Below, one piece after another: positions 41,686 to 51,189 of a stretch of DNA of 64,000 bases. The DNA is from Phormidium ambiguum IAM M-71 (GTDB taxonomy: Bacteria; Cyanobacteriota; Cyanobacteriia; Cyanobacteriales; Aerosakkonemataceae), in the NCBI RefSeq assembly GCF_001904725.1, contig NZ_MRCE01000003.1:186001-250000 (forward strand), in the 5' to 3' direction. The notes below the pieces were generated by a model. The model worked only from the letters and a program-made list of their open reading frames with translations. It did not search any database and was not told the origin of the DNA. The stretch's first letter is position 1; every line of letters starts with the position of its first letter. The position numbers and the translations under genes are program-made.

Positions 41686-42957
41686 ATGTCTCAAGATTTT
41701 TCCCACCAAAATCTTCAAAGCCGCTCTTTTAAAGGACAAGACCTCACTGGCGCTAACTTTAGTCATGCCAACATTCGGGGAGCAGACTTCAGTAATGCTG
41801 TTTTAAAAGGTGCTTCTTTCCGATATGCCATAGCAGGTCTGCCAAATTTACAGGTAAACCAGACAGAAGAAGATCATCTTGTTTTGAACAGGTTATTCTT
41901 ACCAATAATTCTATTATTACCCTTATTTCTCTTTTTCGCCTTTAACAGTCCCAAAACGTATGAATTATTTAGCCCGGAAATTATCAACACTTACACTATT
42001 TTACCAGGTCTATTTGTTTTATTATTGATCGCGTTCTGGTTTATTGCCATCATTCTTAATGGCTGGAAAATGTTCTCATCCACATTAGTTACTTCTGTTT
42101 TTATTGTGCAAGTTGGAGTAATGATTTTAGAGGCAGACAGCATTTTTCACTGGATTACAGGTTTTGTGTATTTGTTAGGTTCTACTGTGGCTGTGTTTGC
42201 CTATCTCTACATTTTTAGGCGCAAACCTGAGATTAAGTTTTGGGCTGCAATTTTAATTTCGCTGGAACTTCTGTTGATATTCATTTTGTTTGTTCTGGGT
42301 GGAGGTAATTTGCTACAAACAGTTGGCATTGTTCTTGGCTATCTATTTGTAATTTTGTCTTTAGCTTTAGCTGTAGTTTTGATTGCTAGCACTCGTAAAA
42401 GTCCAGTTTTGAGTAGAATTTGGGCGGCAATTTTTACTGGAACTCCGATTTTGGCAATAGTTTTGGCCGTAGCTATGACTGGAAATATCAATAACGCAAA
42501 TGACTTGGCTTACCCTGCAATAAGTTGTTTATATAGGGTGTTTGGCGCGACTGGAATTGTGCTGTTTTCTGTGGTATCGGCTCGTTATATAGCTGGTTTC
42601 CGAGCGGGAGTTTTAGCTTTGGTGATATTTTTGGTTGTGATGGTAGCGATCGCTATATCGATGTACTTTAATTCATCTACATCTTTCACTTCCACTATAA
42701 ATTCGGCTATCGTTTTGACAGTAGGTTTGCTGGCTACTTATGTTGGCTGGCGAGCTTTATTGGCTGATGAACAATTTACTAAATTTGGTAATTTTTCCCT
42801 AACTACAACCTTTGGGGGTGCAGATTTAACCGATGCCGATTTCACTGGAGCAAAATTAGAACACACTAATTTTAGAAAGGCAATTCTGGCTGGTACTTGT
42901 TGGCAGGATGCAAAAAATCTCGATCGTGCTAAATTCGATCCCTCTGTACCTAATTAA
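41686..42957 (+). CDS. Membrane protein with pentapeptide repeats at both ends
   Basis: 423 residues. Pentapeptide repeats at residues ~8-50 (SFKGQDLTGANFSHANIRGA) and again near the C-terminus (~370-418, GGADLTDADFTGAKLEHTNF). Between them are about nine hydrophobic segments (from LFLPIILLLPLFLFFAF to ILTVGLLATYVGW). The two halves would form separate small beta-helix caps at either end of a membrane bundle. No enzymatic motif is visible. Pentapeptide-membrane fusions are common in cyanobacteria and of unknown role. It follows the Spy-like gene by 85 nt and may share its transcript. Confidence 0.85.
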   Translation: MSQDFSHQNLQSRSFKGQDLTGANFSHANIRGADFSNAVLKGASFRYAIAGLPNLQVNQTEEDHLVLNRLFLPIILLLPLFLFFAFNSPKTYELFSPEIINTYTILPGLFVLLLIAFWFIAIILNGWKMFSSTLVTSVFIVQVGVMILEADSIFHWITGFVYLLGSTVAVFAYLYIFRRKPEIKFWAAILISLELLLIFILFVLGGGNLLQTVGIVLGYLFVILSLALAVVLIASTRKSPVLSRIWAAIFTGTPILAIVLAVAMTGNINNANDLAYPAISCLYRVFGATGIVLFSVVSARYIAGFRAGVLALVIFLVVMVAIAISMYFNSSTSFTSTINSAIVLTVGLLATYVGWRALLADEQFTKFGNFSLTTTFGGADLTDADFTGAKLEHTNFRKAILAGTCWQDAKNLDRAKFDPSVPN

Positions 42958-43180
42958 TATTACTAACTGAATCGGAAATAACAAGTATGCCAACAAAACA
43001 AAATTAGGAATGCTTAGTGGCTACTATTTTTAACTCCAATTGAGGCATTTATTAACTGAGAAAATACACCGAAAAATTTAATCTTTTTGCCTCTTGCTAT
43101 TAGTTGATTTTTCTGCTATTATTTGACTCATAATGGGAAAGGTGCGCTCATATAATCCCCTCCCCAAAGTGAAATGCCCT

Positions 43181-43927
43181 CTACACAAGCATTTCAGACT
43201 TAGGTAAGGAAAGATTCAAGGTTTCCCGCTGCATTTCCAAGAGGTCACGAATGCCTTTTTCGGCAAAATCGAGTAATTGATTTAGTTGATGACGACTGAA
43301 AAAACCATGTTCGGCGGTTCCCTGAAGTTCAATCATCGACAGGTTTTCATTCATTACCACGTTAAAATCAACATCGGCGGCGACATCTTCGGGATAGTTG
43401 AGGTCGAGGAAAGGTTCGCCTTCCAAAAGTCCGACGGAGATAGCAGCGACTTGGTGAATAATTGGCGATCGTTCCAGCTTACCTTCATTTAATAATTTTG
43501 CGATCGCATCCGCCAAAGCCACAAACCCACCAGTAATCGCAGTCGTTCGCGTACCCGCATCCGCTTGTAAAACATCAGCATCAACAACAATTGTTCTTTC
43601 CCCCAAAGCATTTAAATCCAAAGCTGCCCTCAAAGAACGACCAATCAACCTTTGAATTTCCTGAGTTCTACCCGAAAGTTTCATAAACTCTCGTTCTTGA
43701 CGTTGCGGAGTTGCACTCGGAAGCATTCGATATTCCGCAGTTAACCACCCCTGACCCTGACCTTGCAAAAACTTCGGCACGCTTTCTTGCACGCTCACAG
43801 TACAAAGAACTTGCGTATCACCGCAGCGAGTCAACACCGAACCAGAAGCGAAACGAGTAAAATTGCGCTCAAACCGAATCGGTCGTAATTGATAAGCTTC
43901 TCTACCATCAGGACGTTGCCAAGACAT
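43181..43927 (-). CDS. rph: Ribonuclease PH
   Basis: 248 residues. RNase PH trims tRNA 3' ends phosphorolytically. Typical features: [60 protein letters not shown] (the SGR and RSLRA motifs), and [20 protein letters not shown] (catalytic/phosphate site). It is preceded by adk on the same strand (23-nt gap), a likely two-gene operon. Confidence 0.96.
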   Translation of the reverse strand: MSWQRPDGREAYQLRPIRFERNFTRFASGSVLTRCGDTQVLCTVSVQESVPKFLQGQGQGWLTAEYRMLPSATPQRQEREFMKLSGRTQEIQRLIGRSLRAALDLNALGERTIVVDADVLQADAGTRTTAITGGFVALADAIAKLLNEGKLERSPIIHQVAAISVGLLEGEPFLDLNYPEDVAADVDFNVVMNENLSMIELQGTAEHGFFSRHQLNQLLDFAEKGIRDLLEMQRETLNLSLPKSEMLV

Positions 43928-43950
43928 CGCACTTGCCTCGAAATTTAGAC

Positions 43951-44514
43951 TTAGGATACAGCAGTTTGACTAATTTTTTTTAATATACTTTGCTCCACTT
44001 GTTCGGGAGTTAGGACACCATCAATCAATAACAGCCTTTGGCGATAACCGTAATAATCCAAAATCGGAATCGTTCGTTCTTGGAATAATTGAATTCGCCG
44101 TTGGATTATTTCTGGTTGGTCATCAATCAGTCCCCGCGTTAAACAACGAACTTCTAACTCCGATTCAGGCACATCTAACCAAATAGCCCAATCTAGTTGT
44201 TGTCCCAAATCTGCCAACAGAAAATCTAACTCTTCTGCTTGAAAAGCAGTTCGCGGATAACCATCAATTACCCATCCCGGAACGACATCAGATAATAACA
44301 GCCTTTGGCGCATAAATTCAATCATAATTTCATCAGGTACGAGTTCGCCTTTCTCCACAAAGGTTTGCGCCTGCTTACCTAATTTCGTCCCAGTGGCTAC
44401 CGCATCCCGCAAAATATTCCCCGTAGAAATCCAAGGAATAGATAAACAAGAAGATAGCCTTTGTGCTTGGGTTCCTTTCCCCGCACCAGCGCCACCTAAA
44501 ATTATTAATCTCAC
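43951..44514 (-). CDS. adk: Adenylate kinase (short form)
   Basis: 187 residues. Walker [14 protein letters not shown]-binding [15 protein letters not shown]-less short form lacking the zinc-binding long lid, with [14 protein letters not shown] and [16 protein letters not shown]. It interconverts ATP, ADP and AMP. Short adenylate kinases are usual in cyanobacteria, which may have several. Start ATG 44514. The adk-rph operon follows. Confidence 0.94.
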   Translation of the reverse strand: MRLIILGGAGAGKGTQAQRLSSCLSIPWISTGNILRDAVATGTKLGKQAQTFVEKGELVPDEIMIEFMRQRLLLSDVVPGWVIDGYPRTAFQAEELDFLLADLGQQLDWAIWLDVPESELEVRCLTRGLIDDQPEIIQRRIQLFQERTIPILDYYGYRQRLLLIDGVLTPEQVEQSILKKISQTAVS

Positions 44515-44642
44515 AGCACAACTTCTCCCAAAAAGTTCAAATCAGCTTAACATTTAATTTCCTCAAGGATTTTCCTACTAATGATAGATGCTTAACTATT
44601 ACCAAAAGTTAAAACTTTCCGACAAATTTTAGTATTGACTTA

Positions 44643-44733
44643 ATTATATATATAGTGTTTTATTATGGATACTTAGCAAAAAATACACTATATTTTGTAA
44701 GTAAACCAAAAGACGACACTATATAAATGGTGT
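44643..44733 (+). promoter_or_regulatory. Three NrdR-box-like sites before the CobO-like gene
   Basis: ACACTATATTTTGTAA (44685-44700) and ACACTATATAAATGGTGT (44716-44733) resemble the NrdR consensus (acaCwAtATaTwGtgt) and start 31 bp apart, the usual three-turn spacing. A third half-match ends in TATATAGTGT at 44658. The call is from remembered consensus, with mismatches in each site. Confidence 0.4.
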
Positions 44734-44768
44734 TTGTCGGTTGGTTGCTGAACATCATTTGTTGACTT

Positions 44769-45329
44769 ATGGTAGCCCAGATAGAAACCCCAACTGTTAG
44801 TTCTGTTCGTGAAAGTTACGAAACTACGCAACGTGACATATTGCCGGAAATTGAAGGATTAGTACAGGTTTTTACCTCTTCCCATCGCAGTTTCTTCACC
44901 AATGTCATGGCGCAAGCATTAAGAATCGCCGGACAAGGAACCCCTGTCTTAGTAGTACAATTCCTCAAGGGAGGAATCAATCAAGGGTATCAACATCCGG
45001 TTCGTTTAGGACAAAATTTAGATTGGGTGCGTTGCGATTTACCACGCTGCATTGATACGCCACAATTAGACGAAATTGAAATGAGTTCTTTGTTAGATTT
45101 GTGGCAACACACTCAAAAAGTTGTAATTGAAGGAAAGTATGATTTAGTAGTACTGGATGAGTTAAGTTTAGCGGTAAATTTTGGTTTAATTCCTGAAGAG
45201 GAAGTTCTGAATTTTATTACTAAACGTCCTAGTCATGTTGATATTATTATGACAGGCCCGGAAATGCCCGAAGCAATTTTGGATGTGGCAGATCAAATTA
45301 CAGAAATTCGCCGCAGTCATCGTCCTTAG
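44769..45329 (+). CDS. CobO/CobA-like P-loop family protein with lost Walker A
   Basis: 186 residues. Resembles the cob(I)alamin adenosyltransferase CobA/CobO fold: GLVQVFT...., MAQALRIAGQGTPVLVVQFL KG-type segment, and Walker B-like LVVLDELSLAVNFGL. The Walker A (usually GxGKGKTT) reads SSHRSFFTNV (residues 37-46), so nucleotide binding as in CobO is unlikely. Cobalamin adenosyltransferase activity is therefore doubtful. It may be a regulatory or scaffold paralogue. NrdR-like sites upstream would link it to deoxyribonucleotide or AdoCbl control, but only by inference. Monocistronic. Confidence 0.78.
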   Translation: MVAQIETPTVSSVRESYETTQRDILPEIEGLVQVFTSSHRSFFTNVMAQALRIAGQGTPVLVVQFLKGGINQGYQHPVRLGQNLDWVRCDLPRCIDTPQLDEIEMSSLLDLWQHTQKVVIEGKYDLVVLDELSLAVNFGLIPEEEVLNFITKRPSHVDIIMTGPEMPEAILDVADQITEIRRSHRP

Positions 45330-45349
45330 TTGATGCAGGAAAGCATTTT

Positions 45350-45412
45350 TTAACCGCAGATAAACGCAGATGAACGCAGATAAGAATTGGATCATTATAT
45401 CTGCGTTTTTCA
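45350..45412. repeat. CGCAGATGAA-type repeat with inverted unit
   Basis: AACCGCAGATAAACGCAGAT and GAACGCAGATAAG, then ATATCTGCGTTTTT in inverse. It sits between the convergent CobO-like and VWA genes and could act as a hairpin. Confidence 0.65.
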
Positions 45413-45414
45413 CT

Positions 45415-47079
45415 TCATCTTTGCGAAACAGCTAAGGATTTGGTTTTTTCCACTAAGTTGATAAACTCGGCGCGATAACCTGCTAAGTCTACATCTTTGG
45501 ATTGACGCGCTAAATCTAAAACTTGGTCTAAGTTCGCCTCTCCTTTAAATTCGGAATCTCTTAAAATCATCCCAAATTCTGCTACTGCTGCGGCAAATTT
45601 TAAGTTATTTGAAGCGTTGGTGAATGGGAGAGATCGATCGACTAAAGTTTGAGTAATTAATTGGGAAGTTGTATCTTGGGGCGCTTTATAACGCAGTTTC
45701 ACCAACATTAATTCGTTGTTTTGATAAGCTGGGGAATCAACTTGATTTTGTTGGTAACGCAAAGAATCAACAGGGGGTAATTTTACATCACTGTTCACAC
45801 CTACAGGAATAATTTCATAAAGTGCTGTCACTGAATGTCCTGCACCTAATTCTCCGGCATCTTTTTTATCGTTGTTGAAATCTTCAGCTTGTAACATCCG
45901 ATTTTCGTAACCAATTAATCGATAAGCTTGCACTTTAGTTGGATTAAATTCTACCTGAATTTTCACGTCTTTGGCAATAGTGAAAATTGTGCCTCCCATT
46001 TGAGTAACTAATACTTTTTTGGCTTCTTGAAGATCGTCTATATAAGCGTAATTGCCATTACCTTTATTAGCAAGTTGTTCCATTTTAGAATCTTTCAAGT
46101 TTCCCATACCAAAACCAAGAACGGTAAGGAAAACTCCCTGATTTCGGTAATCTTCAATTAACCTAACTAATTCTCCATCACTGGAGATACCAACATTAAA
46201 ATCTCCATCGGTTGCGAGAATTACTCGATTGTTTCCTGATGGGAGAAAGTTCTTTTTGGCAATGTCGTAAGCGAGTTTAATCCCTTCTCCGCCAGCAGTC
46301 GAACCTCCCGCTTTTAAGTTATAAATTGCGGAAATAATCTTGTGTTTTTCGTTTCCCGGAGTTGGCGGTAAAACTAATCCAGCATTTCCCGCATAAACTA
46401 CTATGGAAACTGTATCTTTTGCGTTTAATTGATTAGTTAATAAGCGAAAACTGGTTTGGAGAAGTGGTAATTTATTCGGGTCTTCCATCGAACCGGAAAC
46501 ATCGATTAAAAATACCAAATTGCTGGGAGGTATGTTTTCTGAAGCGATGCGTTTTCCTTGTAATCCAATTTGAACTAATTTATGTTTGGGATTCCAAGGA
46601 GTTTGAGAAATTTCGGTGGAGATGGCAAAAGGTCGATCGCCATTTGGCTGCGGATAATCATAAGTAAAATAATTGATCATCTCTTCGATTCGCACCGCAT
46701 CTTTAGGTGGCAATTGTCCTTCATTAATAAATCTTCTGACATTACTATAAGATGCGCTGTCAACATCGATCGAAAATGTTGATAATGGCTGATTTTTGAC
46801 AGTGACAAATTGGTTGTCTTCAATTCGGTTATATTGCTCAGTGTTAAGTGTAGGTTGAGCTACATTATCAGCACTACGAAGTTTAGCTTTAGGTTCTGCT
46901 GCTGATGGTGCAGCATTAGGTAATGTTGCGGCAGGTGGTGGTGAACTAGCAGGTGATTGTGGTGCTGGTGCTGAAGTTTGACTTCCTCGATCGCAAGCAG
47001 TTAAAATTAATAAAGGGAAGCAACACAATAGTAATTTTACTGACCAATGTTGGCGATGGTTAAGTAGTTGTTTGTTCAT
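45415..47079 (-). CDS. VWA-domain lipoprotein (YfbK-like)
   Basis: 554 residues from ATG 47079. Lipobox-like LLILTAC near residue 26-30, so probably a lipoprotein. A Pro/Ala-rich linker, then a helical N-terminal part (FVTVKNQPLSTFSIDVDSAS), a von Willebrand A domain with complete MIDAS (LIDVSGSMEDPN; GGSTAGGEGI; ATDGDFNVG), and a C-terminal DUF3520-like part (SVTALYEIIPVGV; KFAAAVAEFGMILRDS). Related proteins act at the bacterial envelope, with metal-dependent binding of partners. Upstream frame to 47151 adds a noncoding-looking extension. Confidence 0.88.
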   Translation of the reverse strand: MNKQLLNHRQHWSVKLLLCCFPLLILTACDRGSQTSAPAPQSPASSPPPAATLPNAAPSAAEPKAKLRSADNVAQPTLNTEQYNRIEDNQFVTVKNQPLSTFSIDVDSASYSNVRRFINEGQLPPKDAVRIEEMINYFTYDYPQPNGDRPFAISTEISQTPWNPKHKLVQIGLQGKRIASENIPPSNLVFLIDVSGSMEDPNKLPLLQTSFRLLTNQLNAKDTVSIVVYAGNAGLVLPPTPGNEKHKIISAIYNLKAGGSTAGGEGIKLAYDIAKKNFLPSGNNRVILATDGDFNVGISSDGELVRLIEDYRNQGVFLTVLGFGMGNLKDSKMEQLANKGNGNYAYIDDLQEAKKVLVTQMGGTIFTIAKDVKIQVEFNPTKVQAYRLIGYENRMLQAEDFNNDKKDAGELGAGHSVTALYEIIPVGVNSDVKLPPVDSLRYQQNQVDSPAYQNNELMLVKLRYKAPQDTTSQLITQTLVDRSLPFTNASNNLKFAAAVAEFGMILRDSEFKGEANLDQVLDLARQSKDVDLAGYRAEFINLVEKTKSLAVSQR

Positions 47080-47208
47080 AGTTTCAGATTTTTTGTCTAT
47101 TTTCTGAAATATCTGTCTGTTAGGAATGAACCTATGCAGTTTCCCGGACAACTACAATGCTAACTTCGCCCAATTAGAAAATACTAGCTTTTAACTGTTT
47201 GTTACTAT

Positions 47209-47349
47209 TTAGCTTTTGATAGAAATAGGATTTAATAAGAAATTTGCCGCTTTCTGTGCTGTTGCTGCGGAAATATGAATTTGTTTTAAGGTTACTAAAC
47301 CATTTTTAATAAAAGCATCTCCTTCTGCATGAACCGCATGGAAAGGCAT
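47209..47349 (-). CDS. Possible 46-residue ORF with an upstream in-frame TGA
   Basis: ATG 47349 reads MPFHAVHAEGDAFIKNGLVT and ends at 47209. The same frame continues upstream through TGA at 47371-47373 to an ATG at 47400 (MSLKLKVIS*SCDASIT). The sequence looks protein-like. Could be a small gene, a truncated pseudogene, or chance. No family recognised. Confidence 0.35.
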   Translation of the reverse strand: MPFHAVHAEGDAFIKNGLVTLKQIHISAATAQKAANFLLNPISIKS

Positions 47350-47444
47350 AGTAATACTAGCATCACAACTTCAGCTAATAACTTTAAGCTTTAAGCTCAT
47401 TTCGAGGTATTCTATTTATTTGGTAATATTTTTGTGCAGCAACA

Positions 47445-49127
47445 ATGATCAAGAACGATATCTGGATTAAAGAAATGGCAGAAAAAGGTATGATTTCACC
47501 TTTTGAGCCAAGTTTAGTGAGACAAATTAAAGGAGACTCTTCCTCAGAAATTCGCCGTGTAATTAGCTATGGATTATCTTCATTCGGCTACGATATTCGT
47601 CTTTCTTCTGTTGAATTCCGCATTTTTCGTCACATCCCTGGAAGTGTCGTCGATCCGAAAAACTTTAATCCGCAAAATTTAGAACCATCTCCATTACATC
47701 AAGATAATAACGGTAATTACTTTATTTTACCCGCACATTCTTATGGTTTAGGGGTAGCTCTTGAAAAATTACAAGTTCCAGAAAATATTACAGTAATTTG
47801 TATTGGGAAATGTTTAACAGGAGATACCAGAATTGTTGATGCCTCATCAGGGGCATATTTACCAATTAAGGAATTTCTGGGTGGTCAAACAGCAAGTTAC
47901 AGCGATTCACAAGGTATTATCAAAACTCCTGCTACAGCTTTTATTCCACAGGGCATCAAACCAGTTTACCAAGTTGTAACCAACAAAGGTGCTGTTATAA
48001 AAGCCACATCAAATCATCCATTTCTAACTGAAACAGGATGGCAACCTCTGGAAAGCTTAACTTCAGGAACGAAAATAGCTACTCCTAGAGAAATTCCTGT
48101 ATTTGGTAATGGTGATTTGACAATTGACGAAGCAATATTACTGGGGTTAATGATTTCGGAAGGACAATGTAATACTCCTGGTAGCAGTCCATGTTTTACT
48201 TCTGAAGATGAAGCACTTGTTAGTACATTAAAAGCCTGTGCAAAAACAGTTGTAGACCAAGAAGTAACCTATAAAGGCAAAGATTTTGGTTATCGGTTGG
48301 TCAATCAAATTGGTCGAGGAGGAGTCGTTACTACCAATCGTTCTAATCTATGGCTAAAATCCTATAATTTAAATGTAGGTGCATCTGAAAAGTTTGTTCC
48401 TCAGCGAGTATTTACTGCACCAAAATTAGCAGTAGCAGCCTTTCTTCGTGCTCTGTTTTCTGGTGATGGAAGTGTTTATCTCGTTGGAGAATCTAGAAGA
48501 GCAAAACCATCTCTAGCTGTTGAGTATTGTTCTACTAGCGAACGCCTTATCCGCGATGTTCACCACCTATTATTAAGATTTGGCATCACCAGTCAAATTA
48601 GAGCCAAAAAACCGCCAAAAGGAAGAATCGCTTATACATTAGCCTTCCAATCTTCAGAATCTATTTTAAGATTTTTTAGTGAAATTGGCTTTTTGCCAGG
48701 TTCAATTAAGCAAAGAAGATTTGAAGAAAAAATGTATTCAGTTTTATTAGCAACTAAACCCCGACAAAAAATACACGATCACATTTTGTGGGATGAAATA
48801 AAATCAATAGAACCTTTAGGAATGGAAGAAGTTTATGATATTTCTGTTCCAGGGCTAGAAAATTTTGTTGCTAATGACATGATTGTTCATAATTCGACTT
48901 ATGCACGTTGCGGTATTATTGCAAATTTAACTCCCGCCGAAGCAGCATGGAGAGGTCATTTAACGCTAGAATTTTCTAATTCTTCTAGTGCTGATTGCCG
49001 AATTTATGCAAATGAAGGAGTCGTACAATTACTGTTTTTAGAAGGCGAACCTTGCGAGATTAGTTACGAGACTCGTCAAGGTAAATATCAAGACCAAGCA
49101 GAAGTTGTAACTTTGGCTAAAGTCTAA
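47445..49127 (+). CDS. dcd: dCTP deaminase interrupted in frame by an intein
   Basis: One 560-residue frame. Residues 1-122 and 484-560 are dCTP deaminase: [47 protein letters not shown], then [31 protein letters not shown] and ...[15 protein letters not shown]. Joined, they give a 199-residue enzyme, the normal size. Dcd makes dUTP from dCTP for thymidylate synthesis. Residues 123-483 are an intein with a homing endonuclease (separate entry). The junction is ICIGK|STYARCG: the +1 Ser aligns with the catalytic Ser of Dcd, so an unspliced product should be inactive. Convergent, 4-nt overlapping neighbour is a thymidylate-synthase-like gene. Confidence 0.95.
   Translation: MIKNDIWIKEMAEKGMISPFEPSLVRQIKGDSSSEIRRVISYGLSSFGYDIRLSSVEFRIFRHIPGSVVDPKNFNPQNLEPSPLHQDNNGNYFILPAHSYGLGVALEKLQVPENITVICIGKCLTGDTRIVDASSGAYLPIKEFLGGQTASYSDSQGIIKTPATAFIPQGIKPVYQVVTNKGAVIKATSNHPFLTETGWQPLESLTSGTKIATPREIPVFGNGDLTIDEAILLGLMISEGQCNTPGSSPCFTSEDEALVSTLKACAKTVVDQEVTYKGKDFGYRLVNQIGRGGVVTTNRSNLWLKSYNLNVGASEKFVPQRVFTAPKLAVAAFLRALFSGDGSVYLVGESRRAKPSLAVEYCSTSERLIRDVHHLLLRFGITSQIRAKKPPKGRIAYTLAFQSSESILRFFSEIGFLPGSIKQRRFEEKMYSVLLATKPRQKIHDHILWDEIKSIEPLGMEEVYDISVPGLENFVANDMIVHNSTYARCGIIANLTPAEAAWRGHLTLEFSNSSSADCRIYANEGVVQLLFLEGEPCEISYETRQGKYQDQAEVVTLAKV
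47811..48893 (+). mobile_element. Dcd intein with LAGLIDADG-type homing endonuclease
   Basis: 361 residues. Starts [11 protein letters not shown] (splicing block A, Cys1), has [13 protein letters not shown] (block B, TxxH) and ends [21 protein letters not shown] (blocks F and G, with terminal HN), followed by Ser as +1 residue. Between them are two LAGLIDADG-like blocks: [11 protein letters not shown] (48147-48179) and [15 protein letters not shown] (48442-48485), each with an acidic residue (Glu, Asp). The size is normal for a full-length intein with an endonuclease. The splice residues all look intact. Confidence 0.95.
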
Positions 49128-50647
49128 AGACTAAGGCTATTTTTTAGCAATTTATCTTGTTCATAAACAAAGCTGTGTTTCAGGGAAATAGTAATTTCCG
49201 CTTTTTGCAATTCACTTGCTAAATACATCGCGTGTTCTACTTGAATCCCTGGACAATCAGCAGCTATTTGTCGATAAATTTGCTTGGCTGTTTTTCCTGA
49301 ATAACAATTAATAACTTCTCCAGAACCAGGAGTTGTGTGTTCTACAATAATTGTATCTTCTTGCAAAGTAATTAAAAAATTACCAACAGGATCGGCATAA
49401 TCTCTTTGCTGGCAAATTTTGGCATATTGAGACTGAATTACATTATCTGCATTCTCCCAACAATCATCATAAATATGGCTGCTTTGGCTAATAGTAATTA
49501 ATGGCCCGATTGTTAAATCATAATCCGATCTTTTAGCAATTTCATCTCGGATATGTTTCTGCAAAGCCCTTAATCCCATTGCATTGGCAGGCCAAGCACT
49601 AAACATATCATTACTACGAAAAGTTGCTGTTAATGATAATTCATTTTCTACTATTCTTACCCAAATATGATTGAGGCATGGGGGACTTTGATTTTCTTCG
49701 TGATCTTTCACATCCCAAAGGGACATTACTGACCTAGCGGAATCAATATCAGCTACTAATTTATTGATTACTTGTTCAATTTGATCTTTGCCAAACCAAG
49801 ACCTTAAACGTTGTCCATAAGTATACTTAACGCCTTCCCTGTAAGGCGAATCGTCTAAAATTTGGGAAATGTATTCTTCTAGGAAGGTTCTATCAATTGG
49901 TAAATAATTCGGTTCTGGGAAATAGAAATTTTCTGGTTCATCGGTGACAACTGCCATTAAATCAATTAACTCTTGCCATTTGCCATCGTAACCTGTGGGT
50001 CTAATTGTGCCAGTTGTCTTAATTCTGTGGATAATTTTTACCCAAGTTTCGGCAATCGTTTTGCCTTCAATGCGATGTCCGTAACGGTGTCCAGGTAATA
50101 CGGTTGGGGTAACTTCTACTTCGGGAAAAATTAGCGGTTCTCCCCAAGGTTCTAAAACTTCTTTGGTTGAATATGAGTTGACTAAATCTACTGCTTCAGC
50201 AATTATTTTTGCTTCTTTAACTTCAATATTTTGCCGCAATAATTCTAAAGCTGTGGCGGTAATTTCTATATCAATGTAACCTGTAATTGGGGATTTAATC
50301 ACCCAACAATCTCTTCCGGTGTCGCTTTTTCCGGCGGTAAATCCATGATAAAAAAAGTCTAATAAGCATTGACAAGCGCCAGCATTTTTGTCTTCTTTAG
50401 TGGCGTTTAAAATTACTAATCTTCTAACGTAAGGATTAACTAATAAGTTACGAATTAAAAAGGAAATGCCTCTGGTTGGACTATATAAATTACCAATTAC
50501 AGCGTAATTATTAGGGGATAAATGTTTAGCAATTGTTTGTCTGACACTCCAACCTGTAATTATTGCGGTTTGTCCTGTGCCACAAATTAACTGATTCGGT
50601 TTGTAGAGTGCGTTATATTTAAATTGAATGGCTGAGTTATTAATCAT
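49124..50647 (-). CDS. MtrA-like + thymidylate synthase + DUF4346 fusion
   Basis: 507 residues in three parts. Residues 12-110 resemble MtrA, the corrinoid subunit of tetrahydromethanopterin methyltransferase ([40 protein letters not shown]). Residues 190-400 are thymidylate-synthase-like with GQRLRSWF, catalytic PPC (Cys324), FRSND (Arg344-Asp347) and Asn355 in [11 protein letters not shown]. Residues ~415-505 look like DUF4346 ([17 protein letters not shown], ... [25 protein letters not shown]). The catalytic TS residues are present, but MtrA-like folate or methyl-donor usage is uncertain. It overlaps dcd convergently by 4 nt, a strong hint of a shared dUMP/dTMP theme. Confidence 0.85.
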   Translation of the reverse strand: MINNSAIQFKYNALYKPNQLICGTGQTAIITGWSVRQTIAKHLSPNNYAVIGNLYSPTRGISFLIRNLLVNPYVRRLVILNATKEDKNAGACQCLLDFFYHGFTAGKSDTGRDCWVIKSPITGYIDIEITATALELLRQNIEVKEAKIIAEAVDLVNSYSTKEVLEPWGEPLIFPEVEVTPTVLPGHRYGHRIEGKTIAETWVKIIHRIKTTGTIRPTGYDGKWQELIDLMAVVTDEPENFYFPEPNYLPIDRTFLEEYISQILDDSPYREGVKYTYGQRLRSWFGKDQIEQVINKLVADIDSARSVMSLWDVKDHEENQSPPCLNHIWVRIVENELSLTATFRSNDMFSAWPANAMGLRALQKHIRDEIAKRSDYDLTIGPLITISQSSHIYDDCWENADNVIQSQYAKICQQRDYADPVGNFLITLQEDTIIVEHTTPGSGEVINCYSGKTAKQIYRQIAADCPGIQVEHAMYLASELQKAEITISLKHSFVYEQDKLLKNSLSL

Positions 50648-50706
50648 AAATTTATTGATAATTTGATTTTAAATTATACTAAATAACTAGATTTTGCCGT
50701 TAATTA

Positions 50707-51174
50707 TCAAGGCTTTTGCTTCACCAGCAACAAACAATTTCGCCCATCTTCGTCTCGTTCATAAGATACGCGATCGGTCAAACGGCGAATTAAAGACCAA
50801 CCAAAACCGCCTTCTTGGAGTGAACCTGGCGGTGGTTCTGGTAAGGTATTCGGATCGAAAGGTTCGCCTCGATCCCAAATCCGAATTTCTATGCGATCGT
50901 CCCAAATAGCAAATTGAATTTCGATCGGGGTATCTGGCGGTAAATTTTCGTGGGCGTGGCGTACCGCATTGGTGAAACCTTCATCTAAGGCTAGTTTGAT
51001 TTCATCTAAAGGTATGTATTGGCGATCGCTTTTACTTGCCAACCAGGAAAGCTTTGATTGATTACGAAAACATAACTCATCAAACCACGATAATACCTGG
51101 TTAAGAAAAGTGATATCACTTTTAACCGTTAAATTCTCTTTAACAAAGATGCCTTGGCGGTTCCACCACTTCAT
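50707..51174 (-). CDS. RsbW/SpoIIAB-like anti-sigma-type ATP-binding protein
   Basis: 155 residues. GHKL ATPase fold: LDEGFTNAVRHAHEN (N-box), WDRGEPFDPN (G1), GGFGWSLIRRLTDRV (G2). No histidine-phosphorylation domain. Such stand-alone proteins act as switch-protein kinases on anti-anti-sigma factors. It follows sfsA by 15 nt, but functional linkage is unknown. Confidence 0.88.
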   Translation of the reverse strand: MKWWNRQGIFVKENLTVKSDITFLNQVLSWFDELCFRNQSKLSWLASKSDRQYIPLDEIKLALDEGFTNAVRHAHENLPPDTPIEIQFAIWDDRIEIRIWDRGEPFDPNTLPEPPPGSLQEGGFGWSLIRRLTDRVSYERDEDGRNCLLLVKQKP

Positions 51175-51189
51175 AAGAAGTACCTAAAT

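Noticed and set aside
47371-47373. Selenocysteine codon in the small ORF near dcd
   Set aside because: No SECIS-like hairpin downstream of the TGA and no sel genes in view; decay or chance is simpler.
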